From Bacteroidales bacterium (GTDB taxonomy: Bacteria; Bacteroidota; Bacteroidia; Bacteroidales; UBA932), in the NCBI GenBank assembly GCA_017469425.1, contig JAFUGJ010000008.1:1-56416 (forward strand): a DNA stretch of 56,416 nucleotides. The letters run 5' to 3'. Below the pieces are notes generated by a model. It saw only the letters and a program-made list of their open reading frames with translations. It made no database searches and was not told the origin of the DNA. A program made the translations under genes and the position numbers. Of the stretch, positions 8,866 to 15,930 are shown piece after piece. Each line of letters starts with the position of its first letter. Within the stretch, counting starts at the first letter, position 1.

Positions 8866-8951
8866 ATTCTTCATTTCATTCAGAATGACAGATTCTTCGC
8901 TTCGCTCAGAATGACAGCAACTGTCATCCTGAGGGCGCAGCCCGAAGGATT
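8864..8951. repeat. Cluster of three REP-like hairpins
   Basis: Two direct copies (8864-8890 and 8890-8916), both ending CAGAATGACA, then an inverted copy (8922-8951) TGTCATCCTGAGGGC to GAAGGATT. The left edge overlaps the TAG stop of the GIY-YIG gene and the right edge touches the TAA stop of the HlyD-like gene on the other strand. Confidence 0.9.
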
Positions 8952-10207
8952 TAAAATACCAACACATCTGAATCCCCGTAGGTTTCGTACCCGGAGGTGA
9001 TGACCTTCTCGCCAGGCTCCAGGCCATCCAGCACCTCGTAGTACTGCGGATTCTGGCGTCCGATGCGAATCTCTCTCTTGACGGCCTTGCTGCCCTCTTT
9101 GTTAAGCACATAAATCCATTTCCCGCCGGTTTTCTGGTAGAAGGTGCCGCGCGGGATGATGACGGCTTCTTCGCTCTGGCCCAGCTGAAGGTTCAGGTAG
9201 TAGGTCTGGCCGCTGCGGATGTTGTCGGGCTGCACGCCGTCAAACTTGAAATCGGCCTTGAACTTGCCGTCTCGCACCTCCGGGTACACCTTGCGGATGC
9301 TGGTGGAATATGTTTCTCCCTGACGCTCGAAAGTGGCCTCCAGGCCCGCCACCACGCGGTCGATGTAGTGTTCGTCTATCTGTGCTTCTACTTTGTAGAC
9401 GCCAACGCTGTTGATTTGCCCAATCTTGGTTCCGCTGGCAATGCTCTGGCCAAGGACTACATCCAGAAGGCCCAGTTCGCCGTCAATCGGCGCCTTCACG
9501 ATAAGGTTACTCTTGCGCTTGCGAATCATCTGCATGTTGAGGAGCATATTGTCCAGGCTCTCCTCCATGCGGTCAATCTGCGTGCCGCGATAGAGGCTGT
9601 CCTGCCTGGAACGCTCGCGGATAAGTTCGTATTTCTGCCTCGACAGTTTATAGTCTTCCTCGGCTTTCAGGTAGTCTTCGCGGGCGATGAGTTTGTCTTC
9701 GTAGAGAGCCTTCTGCTGCTCATAGGCGCGGCGCAGACGCTCCACCTGGGTGCCATACTCCAGCTCGTTCTGCCGCACATCCAGTTTCTGCTGCTCCATC
9801 TGAATCTGCGTGTTGCGAAGGATGTTCTCCTTTTCTGCCAGTTCAGCCTCGGAATTCAGAATCTGGAGGTCCAGATTGTCGTTGTTCAAAATCAGGATGG
9901 GGTCTCCGGCCTTCACCATTGAGCCTTCCTCGATGAGGATGGTCTGCACGATGCCTCCTTCCTGTGGCGAAAGCTGGATGGTTGTCATCGGCTGCACCCG
10001 TCCGCTGATGCGGATATAGTCGTTGAATTCGCCCTTTTCGGCATTGGCGACGGTGATGGAGTCTCTATCCACCCGCAGCGTCTTGTTGTTCGGACGCACA
10101 ATCAAATACACGATAAACACTGCCAGCAGCGCACCCAGCCAATAGGGGAGAGCCCGTTTGGTGAATGCCACACGCCAACCTGTTTTCTTCTCGATAATCT
10201 TGTCCAT
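8951..10207 (-). CDS. Periplasmic adaptor (HlyD/MacA-type membrane fusion protein)
   Basis: 418 residues. A short cytoplasmic N terminus is followed by one membrane anchor (about 24-42, LGALLAVFIVYLIVR). Next come a lipoyl-like half domain ('GRVQPMTTIQLSPQEGG'), a long alpha-helical hairpin rich in E, Q, K and R (about 110-225, coiled coil), the returning lipoyl half ('IVKAPIDGELGLL'), and beta-barrel and membrane-proximal domains ('IIPRGTFYQKTGGKWIYVLN'). It bridges the inner-membrane ABC permeases to the TolC-like channel encoded just upstream. The gap to that gene is filled by REP-like repeats. The size and domain order match the MacA/HlyD family. Its substrate is unknown. Confidence 0.93.
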   Translation of the reverse strand: MDKIIEKKTGWRVAFTKRALPYWLGALLAVFIVYLIVRPNNKTLRVDRDSITVANAEKGEFNDYIRISGRVQPMTTIQLSPQEGGIVQTILIEEGSMVKAGDPILILNNDNLDLQILNSEAELAEKENILRNTQIQMEQQKLDVRQNELEYGTQVERLRRAYEQQKALYEDKLIAREDYLKAEEDYKLSRQKYELIRERSRQDSLYRGTQIDRMEESLDNMLLNMQMIRKRKSNLIVKAPIDGELGLLDVVLGQSIASGTKIGQINSVGVYKVEAQIDEHYIDRVVAGLEATFERQGETYSTSIRKVYPEVRDGKFKADFKFDGVQPDNIRSGQTYYLNLQLGQSEEAVIIPRGTFYQKTGGKWIYVLNKEGSKAVKREIRIGRQNPQYYEVLDGLEPGEKVITSGYETYGDSDVLVF

Positions 10208-10220
10208 ATCGTTTATTATT

Positions 10221-10343
10221 TAGATTCTTCGCTTAACAGATTCTTCGCTTCGCTCAGAATGACATTAGAGTTGCTCATAATGACAATGTGCTCGGACTGA
10301 CAAGGGGCTGTCATTCTGAAGGAGCGTAGCGACTGAAGAATCT
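10221..10343. repeat. REP-like repeat cluster between the TolC-like and HlyD-like genes
   Basis: A truncated copy (10221-10236), a full copy (10238-10264, ending CAGAATGACA), degenerate tails ('TGCTCATAATGACA'), then an inverted copy (10310-10343) TGTCATTCTGAAGGAGCG to GAAGAATCT. The terminal CTA is the stop codon of the TolC-like gene. Confidence 0.85.
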
Positions 10344-11760
10344 ATTGGTTAATATATTCTACTCCGCTATAATATCTTACTACCGCCTGCTTGATGAGAT
10401 ACTTGAACAGGCTGTTCATCTCGTCCGCCTGAGCCTTCAGGTAATTGTTGCTTGCCGTCTGGAACTCCAGCGGGGAGATGAGCCCCTGCTCCAGTTTCTT
10501 GAGGTTCAGCGTATAGGCTTCGGCCTGCACTTCGGCCTTGCGCTGGGCCTGCTGGTATGCAGTGGCGCTTCCGTCGCGGTCCTGGATGGCCCTTCTTACT
10601 TCTGATTCCACATCCCTGCGTTTCTGGTCGAGTTCTGCCGTAGCTTTTTCGAATGCATTGCGCTTCCGGGATACTCTCGAATGCCCTTGCAAGCGGTTGA
10701 AGATGGGAAGCGTCAAAGCCAGTTCGACATATTCACCGCCGTTGTTCTTGAACTGGTCGCGGAAGATGGCCGTTTCGGAGCCTTGGTAGGTGTAGTAACT
10801 GGTGCTCCAGCCCGCATACAGGCCCACAGTAGGGAGCAACTGCCATTTGGCCGTATTCAGCTCCCGTCGTGCGTTCAGCTGCTTCCAGGAGGCAATCTGT
10901 ATGCCCGGATTGTGCTCCAGAGCGAAGTCTACGATAGATTCTTCGCTACCGCTCAGAATGACAGATGGGCCGCTCAGAATGACAGAGGGGTTGTTCAGAA
11001 TGACAGAGGGGTTGATCTGAGTGGCAGAATTGTCATCCTGAGCGTCAGCGAAGGATCTATAATCTGTCACTATCGTAAGTTCCTCATCCATCGGCCAGAA
11101 CATCAGGTCGGCCAGCGTCATCTTCTGGTCCTGATACATATTGTATGTATTCGTGAGGTCATACTGACGGTCGGCCAAATCGGCCTCCATCTGGATGACA
11201 TCAGCATGGCCTTTCTGGCCCAATTCCTCCTGCCTGCGCGCCTTGGTCAGTGCCTGCTCAGCCGTGGCCACTTGTTCCTCATATACATCGTATAGCCGTT
11301 TGTAGTAAACCACATTGTAGTAGGCTTCCATCACCGCCAGACAGATATCGGCTTCCACCTGTTTCTCCTGCGAGTCTGCAATCAGCATCCCTGTCTTGGA
11401 TATACGGTAGTTGTTCACCGCTTGGAAGCCGTTGAAAAGGTCATATCCTGCCGACACGCCATAGTTGTTGTGGAACGATGTCGTGTTGAAGTATGTGTTG
11501 GTCTGAGGGTCAATGCTTCGGCCAAAGTTATAGTATGCGTAGGTCTGAGCATTGATTTGGGGCGTGAACAGCGCCAGCGCCGCATCCCTCCGGTCAATCT
11601 GTGCATCGCCGATGGCCGCCTGCTGAATGCGGATTTTGGTGGAATTGGAGACTGCGTAGCGCATGCAATCCTTAAGTGACATTGCAGTCTGGCCGCTGGC
11701 ACACACTGTCACAGCGGATGCCAGCACCGGAACTGCCAATTTAATGAAAAGTAGTTTCAT
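10342..11760 (-). CDS. TolC-family outer membrane efflux protein, carrying an in-frame REP insertion
   Basis: 472 residues. A signal peptide of about 23 residues (ends 'TVCASG') is followed by two OEP repeats of the TolC family: residues about 27-225 ('LKDCMRYAVSNSTKIR', 'AYYNFGRSIDPQTNTY') and about 280-470 ('ALEHNPGIQIASWKQLNARREL'). TolC-type proteins trimerise into an outer-membrane barrel with a periplasmic helical tunnel. It is the first gene of the efflux operon, behind a likely sigma-54 promoter. Between the two OEP halves, residues about 234-276 are coded by REP-like repeats (PSVIL appears three times), a low-complexity segment the family does not have. The insert keeps the frame, so the protein may still work with a loose linker near the inter-repeat junction. 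Confidence 0.92.
   Translation of the reverse strand: MKLLFIKLAVPVLASAVTVCASGQTAMSLKDCMRYAVSNSTKIRIQQAAIGDAQIDRRDAALALFTPQINAQTYAYYNFGRSIDPQTNTYFNTTSFHNNYGVSAGYDLFNGFQAVNNYRISKTGMLIADSQEKQVEADICLAVMEAYYNVVYYKRLYDVYEEQVATAEQALTKARRQEELGQKGHADVIQMEADLADRQYDLTNTYNMYQDQKMTLADLMFWPMDEELTIVTDYRSFADAQDDNSATQINPSVILNNPSVILSGPSVILSGSEESIVDFALEHNPGIQIASWKQLNARRELNTAKWQLLPTVGLYAGWSTSYYTYQGSETAIFRDQFKNNGGEYVELALTLPIFNRLQGHSRVSRKRNAFEKATAELDQKRRDVESEVRRAIQDRDGSATAYQQAQRKAEVQAEAYTLNLKKLEQGLISPLEFQTASNNYLKAQADEMNSLFKYLIKQAVVRYYSGVEYINQ
10933..11059. repeat. REP-like repeat cluster inserted in frame in the tolC-like gene
   Basis: Starts ATAGATTCTTCGCTAC, continues with three tail units of the form CAGAATGACAGA(T/G)GGG, and closes with an inverted copy TGTCATCCTGAGCG to GAAGGATCT. 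Length modulo three and absence of stops preserve the coding frame of the host gene. Confidence 0.88.
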
Positions 11761-11790
11761 ATAGTTTATTGTTTAACTGCGGCGAAAACC

Positions 11791-11806
11791 TTCACTCTTC
11801 GTGCCA
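11791..11806 (-). promoter_or_regulatory. Likely sigma-54 promoter of the efflux operon
   Basis: On the minus strand TGGCACG (11806-11800) is a perfect -24 element. With correct spacing the -12 position reads GTGAA (11795-11791), against the ideal TTGCA. It lies about 30 bases upstream of the tolC-like start codon. A sigma-54 activator is encoded nearby (17430-18812), which supports the call. Confidence 0.6.
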
Positions 11807-11854
11807 AAACACTCAACTAATTGATTGACAATGTAAACCGTCGGAACTTAGAAG

Positions 11855-11899
11855 TGTAAAGACTGTAAAGAACTGTAAAGAAAGTGTAAAGATTTTACA
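11855..11899. promoter_or_regulatory. TGTAAAG repeat array, candidate upstream activator sites
   Basis: TGTAAAG occurs at 11855, 11864, 11874 and 11885, that is, every 9-11 bases, and the last one forms a perfect palindrome TGTAAA-GAT-TTTACA (11885-11899). A further TGTAAAC lies at 11832. The array is 50-90 bases upstream of the sigma-54 -24 element, on one helical face, as expected for enhancer sites of an NtrC-type activator. Binding is inferred. Confidence 0.55.
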
Positions 11900-12044
11900 A
11901 TCCCACAAAAACGCTTATGCATACTTTCTGTTTTTTATCGGTTTTTGTTCTTCTGGCACCGATTGAACCACATTTGGAATTTTAGCTGGTAGCGTAAAGT
12001 AATCCAAATAAAATCCGTATCTTAGCTAACAATAGTGACGCACT

Positions 12045-13565
12045 ATGAAGATATTAGGAAACAAACTCATATCCGAATGCACGGAATACGACTTCAAGCA
12101 AGAATTGGAGCGGAAGAAAATCAGCCATTGGCTGAAGAGTGTAAGCGCCTATGCCAACACTGAAGGCGGCGCACTCTACTACGGCGTTGACAACGATGGC
12201 ACAGTAACCGGCCTTTCCAATCCGCAGAGCGATGCCGACTTCATCAGTCAGAAGATTAACGCCCATCTGGATCCTGTTCCGGACTGGACGCTGACTCCCG
12301 GAGAAGATGAGCAAGGCCACAAAGTCCTTGAGGTACTCATAAATCCGGGGCAGTTCACTCCGTATTACCTTGTTCTTGACGGCTCCCGCCAAGCGTATGT
12401 CCGTTCCGGTAATGAGAGTGTTGTGGCTTCTTCCCGGGAATTGCTGAACCTTGTGCTCAAAGGCAGCAACCGCAGTTGGGATGCCCTTCCTAGTCGGGAG
12501 ACCATTAAAAAGCATTCCTTCAAGATGCTTGCCCATGAGTACCACGAGAGGACTCTGCAGCCTTGGGATGAAAAGTATCCCGAATCCTGGGGCCTCGTCC
12601 TGGAGGATGGCACACTCACAAACGGCGGTCTCCTGTTTTCCGACAATTGCGAGGTTTATCAGTCCCGTGTGTTCTGTACCCGTTGGAACGGGCTCACCAA
12701 GACCGATGCCATCAATGATGCCGAATACAGCGGCAATCTGCTGTACCTGCTCCAGATGATGAGAGGATTCATCAAGTCCAACACCGCAAAACGCTGGTTT
12801 AAACTTCCCGACTATCGCCTCAACTTCCCGGAGTATGCCGACCGTGCCATTCTCGAGTGTTGTGTGAACCACCTTATCCATCGTGATATGACCGAGGTCG
12901 GAAGTGAAGTGCATGTGGACATTTACGATGACCGCATCGAGTTTTATTCACCTGGAGGAATGTTCGACGGTACCCGCATTCAGGACCGTGACATCCTGAA
13001 AGTTCCGTCCAAGCGCCGCAATCCCATCATTGCCGATGTCTTTACGCAGCTGGATTATATGGAGAAACGCGGCTCCGGATTCCGGAAGATAACCGAACTG
13101 ACTTCCGAACTCCGTCTCTTTACGGAAGACCGTATGCCGATATTTGAATCTGATGCTTCTTCCTTCTTCACGACGGTCTATAGTGTCCTATACGGCAGAA
13201 ATGAAGAAGATTTCCAGCACATTATTGATAAGGAATCTAATGAGAATGATGGCCCGGAGAGTACTATCCCAAAGACTCCTAAAAATACTAACCCTAAGGG
13301 TGAAAAGACTAACCCTAAAACTAGCCAAAAGACTACCCCTAAGGCTATCTCTAAGTCTCCCGGGAGGCCATTAGGGAAAACCGCTCAGACTATACTGGAT
13401 ATGCTCTCGGAAGATCCGTATCTGAAGCGGGAAGATCTCATGGCAAAGCTTGACCTTACCCTGGCAGGTGTCAAGTATCACCTGGCGAATTTACAAAAAG
13501 AAAAGTACCTTCTCCGCATCGAGGGCCGCAAGTCCGGACGCTGGAAGGTTCTTATCAAGAAATAG
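12045..13565 (+). CDS. AlbA_2 (Schlafen-like) domain protein with GHKL-like and winged-helix C terminus
   Basis: 506 residues. The N-terminal AlbA_2 domain (about 1-125) has 'EYDFKQELE' and 'AYANTEGGALYYGVDNDG'. A middle region follows with 'ALVNHLIHRD'-like sequence ('CCVNHLIHRDMTEVGSEVHVDIYDDRIEFYS'), resembling the HATPase_c_4 domain usual in these proteins. Then comes a lysine/threonine/proline-rich linker (about 400-440, with NPK and TTPK repeats) and a C-terminal winged-helix-like region ('REDLMAKLDLTLAGVKYHLANLQ'). The family is annotated as RecG-like helicase or transcription factor, but its function is mostly unknown; some members belong to defence or toxin loci. It is plus-oriented and divergent from the efflux operon, with 284 bases of shared regulatory DNA. 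A decayed copy of its C terminus lies at 15177-15558. Confidence 0.85.
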   Translation: MKILGNKLISECTEYDFKQELERKKISHWLKSVSAYANTEGGALYYGVDNDGTVTGLSNPQSDADFISQKINAHLDPVPDWTLTPGEDEQGHKVLEVLINPGQFTPYYLVLDGSRQAYVRSGNESVVASSRELLNLVLKGSNRSWDALPSRETIKKHSFKMLAHEYHERTLQPWDEKYPESWGLVLEDGTLTNGGLLFSDNCEVYQSRVFCTRWNGLTKTDAINDAEYSGNLLYLLQMMRGFIKSNTAKRWFKLPDYRLNFPEYADRAILECCVNHLIHRDMTEVGSEVHVDIYDDRIEFYSPGGMFDGTRIQDRDILKVPSKRRNPIIADVFTQLDYMEKRGSGFRKITELTSELRLFTEDRMPIFESDASSFFTTVYSVLYGRNEEDFQHIIDKESNENDGPESTIPKTPKNTNPKGEKTNPKTSQKTTPKAISKSPGRPLGKTAQTILDMLSEDPYLKREDLMAKLDLTLAGVKYHLANLQKEKYLLRIEGRKSGRWKVLIKK

Positions 13566-13581
13566 TTTTCATCATTCCATC

Positions 13582-13607
13582 ACTTCCATCAACTGATGGA
13601 AGTTTTT
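13582..13607 (+). terminator. Rho-independent terminator after the AlbA_2 gene
   Basis: Stem ACTTCCATC / GATGGAAGT (9 bp, loop AACT) followed by TTTTT, 16 bases after the stop codon. The same stem recurs at 14866-14892. Confidence 0.8.
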
Positions 13608-13670
13608 GTTCTATCCGTATAACGGTATCAATAATTATTATGACTTCCGGAACTTCGACATGTAACCCCA

Positions 13671-13999
13671 TTGCTCGGCGAGATCCAAATTCCTGAAACT
13701 GAACATCAATTCCACGAAGGACATGAAGTATATATCCCGTCGATCGCCTTCGAGGAGATGAGCGGCAGCGCCAAGGGCTTTTTCAAGCAACTTACCTCCC
13801 AATGGAAGAGCCTGACTCCTGCCCAGCTGCTGGCGTGGAACAAACTGGCCCTCTCCCAGGAAGGCCGTTCCGTGCTCGGTACCAAGGCCAAAATCTCCGG
13901 TTCCAACCTGTTCACCAGGCCCTCATCGACCTCCACGTCAAAGGAATCATCAACTACATCAACGAGTTCTACAAGAAAGACTGGAGGTACATTGATTAA
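13671..13999 (+). pseudogene. Frameshifted remnant of an unrecognised Bacteroidota gene
   Basis: Frame one reads protein-like from about 13755 ('SGSAKGFFKQLTSQWKSL', 'TPAQLLAWNKLA', 'SGSNLF') up to about 13910. Then a single-base shift continues protein-like in another frame ('QALIDLHVKGIINYINEF', 'YKKDWRYID', stop at 13997-13999). The joined product resembles small conserved proteins with a 'W..L...Q...WN' and 'G.NLF' pattern, but I do not recognise the family. No convincing start codon is visible. Neither half alone looks complete, so this is a broken gene. Confidence 0.5.
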
Positions 14000-14028
14000 G
14001 TCCAGGTTATCAACCAATTTGCACAAAA

Positions 14029-14062
14029 TTTGCAATGCTATGAAGAAATAATGTTACATTTG
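14029..14062 (+). promoter_or_regulatory. Promoter of the first GNAT/small-protein pair
   Basis: TTTG (14029-14032), 22 bases, then TACATTTG (14055-14062), the TAnnTTTG box of Bacteroidota. The same elements with the same 22-base spacing precede the second pair (37202-37235, minus strand). The spacing is slightly long for the phylum, and TTTGCA occurs in both boxes, which might also serve as operator half-sites. Confidence 0.6.
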
Positions 14063-14117
14063 CATTGTTCCCCGCATCTATACTGCAGGAACACTAAAGA
14101 AAAAGGAGAAACGAATT

Positions 14118-14276
14118 ATGGCAAAACCAATTAAAGAAACGCCCATCCTATACGATGAGGATGCTTACCGCTTCGAGATGGCGGCACACAACGTGACTCC
14201 TCTTCCTGAAGAAAGACAAGAGGAAATGTGGAAAACCTATGAGAGACTCAAAAAGTGCTGCACGTTTGCCCTATGA
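14118..14276 (+). CDS. 52-residue small protein, candidate antitoxin partner of the GNAT protein
   Basis: Begins MAKPIKETP, preceded by a good Shine-Dalgarno-like AAGGAGAA eight bases upstream. The product is acidic in the middle ('YDEDAYRFEMAAHNV') and ends in an amphipathic helix ('PEERQEEMWKTYERLKKC'). Its TGA overlaps the ATG of the GNAT gene (ATGA), so the two are translationally coupled. A close homologue (36988-37149) precedes the second GNAT copy in the same manner. No ribbon-helix-helix motif of the usual GNAT antitoxins (DUF1778) is visible. The antitoxin role is inferred only from the pairing. It is too short for most gene callers. Confidence 0.75.
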   Translation: MAKPIKETPILYDEDAYRFEMAAHNVTPLPEERQEEMWKTYERLKKCCTFAL

Positions 14277-14827
14277 GTATCTCTATCAGGCCTTTTGAGC
14301 CGTCCGTAGATACACAAAAGCCGTTCGACTGTGGCAAAGCAGACTTGAACGGTTTTTTGTGTGAGACCGGAACCGCTACTCCCAATGCTTCCCTCTACGA
14401 GGAGGAGCATCTTGCGAAGACATACATAGTGGAAGACAGCCAGACTTATGACAATCTGGCGTATTTCAGCCTGCTTTTTGACAAGATTGAGCGTTCCATC
14501 GCCGACCCTGCTATTTGGAACAAGTTGTCGAGGAAAATCCCCAATGCCAAAAGGCGTTCTTCATATCCGGCTCTCAAAATCGGCCGTCTGGCTGTCAGTA
14601 AAAAAGCACAGCATTCCGGGCTTGGAAGAGAGATCCTGGATCTTATCAAGATATGGTTCTTTAACGATACCAAGGCTGGATGTCGTTATCTGACTGTTGA
14701 TGCTTACCTTGATGCAGAGAACTTTTATTCGAAATGTGAATTTCGGCCCTTGGTCATTCCCGAGCCAGAGGACGAAACGGTCCTTATGTTCTTCGACCTC
14801 AAGGGAATCACCAGCAAGCATCTCTAA
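14273..14827 (+). CDS. GNAT acetyltransferase, toxin-like (TacT/AtaT group)
   Basis: 184 residues from the ATG at 14273, chosen because it overlaps the upstream stop as ATGA; a longer frame from 14255 would overlap more of the small gene. Visible: 'FDCGKADLNGFL', the 'D...L..FL' start of this subgroup; 'IGRLAVSKKAQHSGLGREI', the acetyl-CoA loop with the Q/R-x-x-G-x-G/A type pattern; and 'VDAYLDAENFYSKCEFRPL', the terminal GNAT part with the tyrosine typical of toxin GNATs. Known relatives acetylate the amino acid of charged tRNA and stop translation. The second copy at 36446-36991 shares the whole layout. A toxin role is likely from family and context but not shown. Confidence 0.85.
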   Translation: MSISIRPFEPSVDTQKPFDCGKADLNGFLCETGTATPNASLYEEEHLAKTYIVEDSQTYDNLAYFSLLFDKIERSIADPAIWNKLSRKIPNAKRRSSYPALKIGRLAVSKKAQHSGLGREILDLIKIWFFNDTKAGCRYLTVDAYLDAENFYSKCEFRPLVIPEPEDETVLMFFDLKGITSKHL

Positions 14828-14865
14828 GCTATACCGGCATTCCCTCATTCCATCACTTCCATCAG

Positions 14866-14892
14866 TTCCATCAACTGATGGAAGTTTTTTTT
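14866..14892 (+). terminator. Rho-independent terminator after the GNAT gene
   Basis: Stem TTCCATC / GATGGAA (loop AACT) followed by eight T. The preceding 20 bases repeat the sequence found before the terminator at 13582-13607. Confidence 0.8.
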
Positions 14893-14915
14893 ACCACCTT
14901 TGCACCTTCTCAGTC

Positions 14916-15176
14916 TTATGATAAAACCTTCTTATCTCCAGGCGCATTCATCCCCAGTTGTGGAAACACGGACAACCTTGCCTTCTGCTTTCCCTCCATC
15001 TCATTATATAGGTGCCCCATCCTCGGAAAACGCTCGACATTAATGGCATAATGCTCACCTTGGACATTGAAAGTAATCCAGAGCCCGTTAGAATTCGGCA
15101 CATACCCATTATAACGAATCGCCTCCACTGCCAACTCTTTATCCAATGGATGCGCATTAACATCATCAACGACCAC
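14916..15176 (-). pseudogene. Truncated fragment of an unrecognised gene
   Basis: The minus-strand frame reads protein-like ('LDKELAVEAIRYNGYVPN', 'LWITFNVQGEHYAINVERF'), resembling small YbjN-like or chaperone-like Bacteroidota proteins, but I cannot name the family. The frame continues upstream past the first ATG only until the junction with the AlbA_2 remnant at about 15177. No clear ribosome binding site is seen, so the 5' end seems to have been cut off by that rearrangement. Confidence 0.4.
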
Positions 15177-15558
15177 GGGCTCCGGATTCCGGAAGATAAC
15201 CGAACTGACTTCCGAGCTCCGTCTCTTTACGGAAGACCGTAGCCGATATTTGAATCTGATGCTTCTTCCTTCTTCACTACCGTCTATAGTGTCCTATACG
15301 GCAGAAGTGACGAAGATTTCCAGCGTATCATCGAGCAAGAATCCACACCAAAGGTGGAAGATACTACCCAAAAGACTATATCAAAGAAGGAAAACTCCAC
15401 ACCAAAGACTAACCCCTAAGAAAGGAGAATCCACACCAAAGAAGCTGGGTACCATTGCTCAATCCATTCTTGACGTGCTGTCTGATGATCCTTACTTGAA
15501 GCGAGAAGAGATTGCAGAGCGTGTGGGATTAAAGCTGGAAGGTCCTTATCAAGAAATA
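15177..15558 (+). pseudogene. Decayed copy of the C terminus of the AlbA_2 gene
   Basis: From 15177 the sequence matches 13073 onwards of the intact gene nearly base for base ('CCGGATTCCGGAAGATAACC', then the 'CTATAGTGTCCTATACGGCAG' region). It has an early base loss near 15241 that breaks the frame, a diverged linker with its own stop near 15417, then the winged-helix part, and a deletion joining to the terminal 'CTTATCAAGAAATAG'. The 5' two thirds of the gene are missing. This is a second, now dead, family member. Confidence 0.85.
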
Positions 15559-15559
15559 G

Positions 15560-15880
15560 TTTCCGTCAGTTCACTGTTGACGCTGATGGTCACCCGCTGG
15601 CGGGCTGCTTCGATAACCTGGCAAACATCGTTGAACAATCCCGCAGGAAAACTTATGCTCATATCTTTCTGGCTCATAGGCTCTCATAATTCAAGCATAC
15701 AGAGATAATCAATCTTTTCCAGAAGACATTTATTGATTGCACGATGATTCTCCCTGCCGTGGATGAGTTGCTTGAGATAAAGGTCGTGCGAGAGAATCAT
15801 ATCTGAGTTGAGGAAGCTTCATAGAAAAAAGGAACAAAAAAGAAAATTCATCAATATCTCACCGAAGCAGACATCTGACA
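15560..15880. other. No gene recognised
   Basis: Short frames only, none with a start, ribosome binding site or protein-like composition that I can support. It lies between the dead AlbA_2 copy and the promoter at 15882. Confidence 0.5.
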
Positions 15881-15881
15881 T

Positions 15882-15912
15882 TTTGCAAGTTCGGTAAATT
15901 GAAGTATATTTG
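15882..15912 (+). promoter_or_regulatory. Canonical Bacteroidota promoter
   Basis: TTTG (15882-15885), exactly 19 bases, TATATTTG (15905-15912). Transcription should start near 15919-15921, about ten bases before the inverted-repeat RNA at 15931-16034. Confidence 0.75.
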
Positions 15913-15930
15913 CATATTCTTTAAAATCCA

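Noticed and set aside
12045-13565. Calling the AlbA_2 protein a RecG-type helicase
   Set aside because: No helicase motifs are visible; only the AlbA_2 and GHKL-like parts seen in proteins often mislabelled this way.
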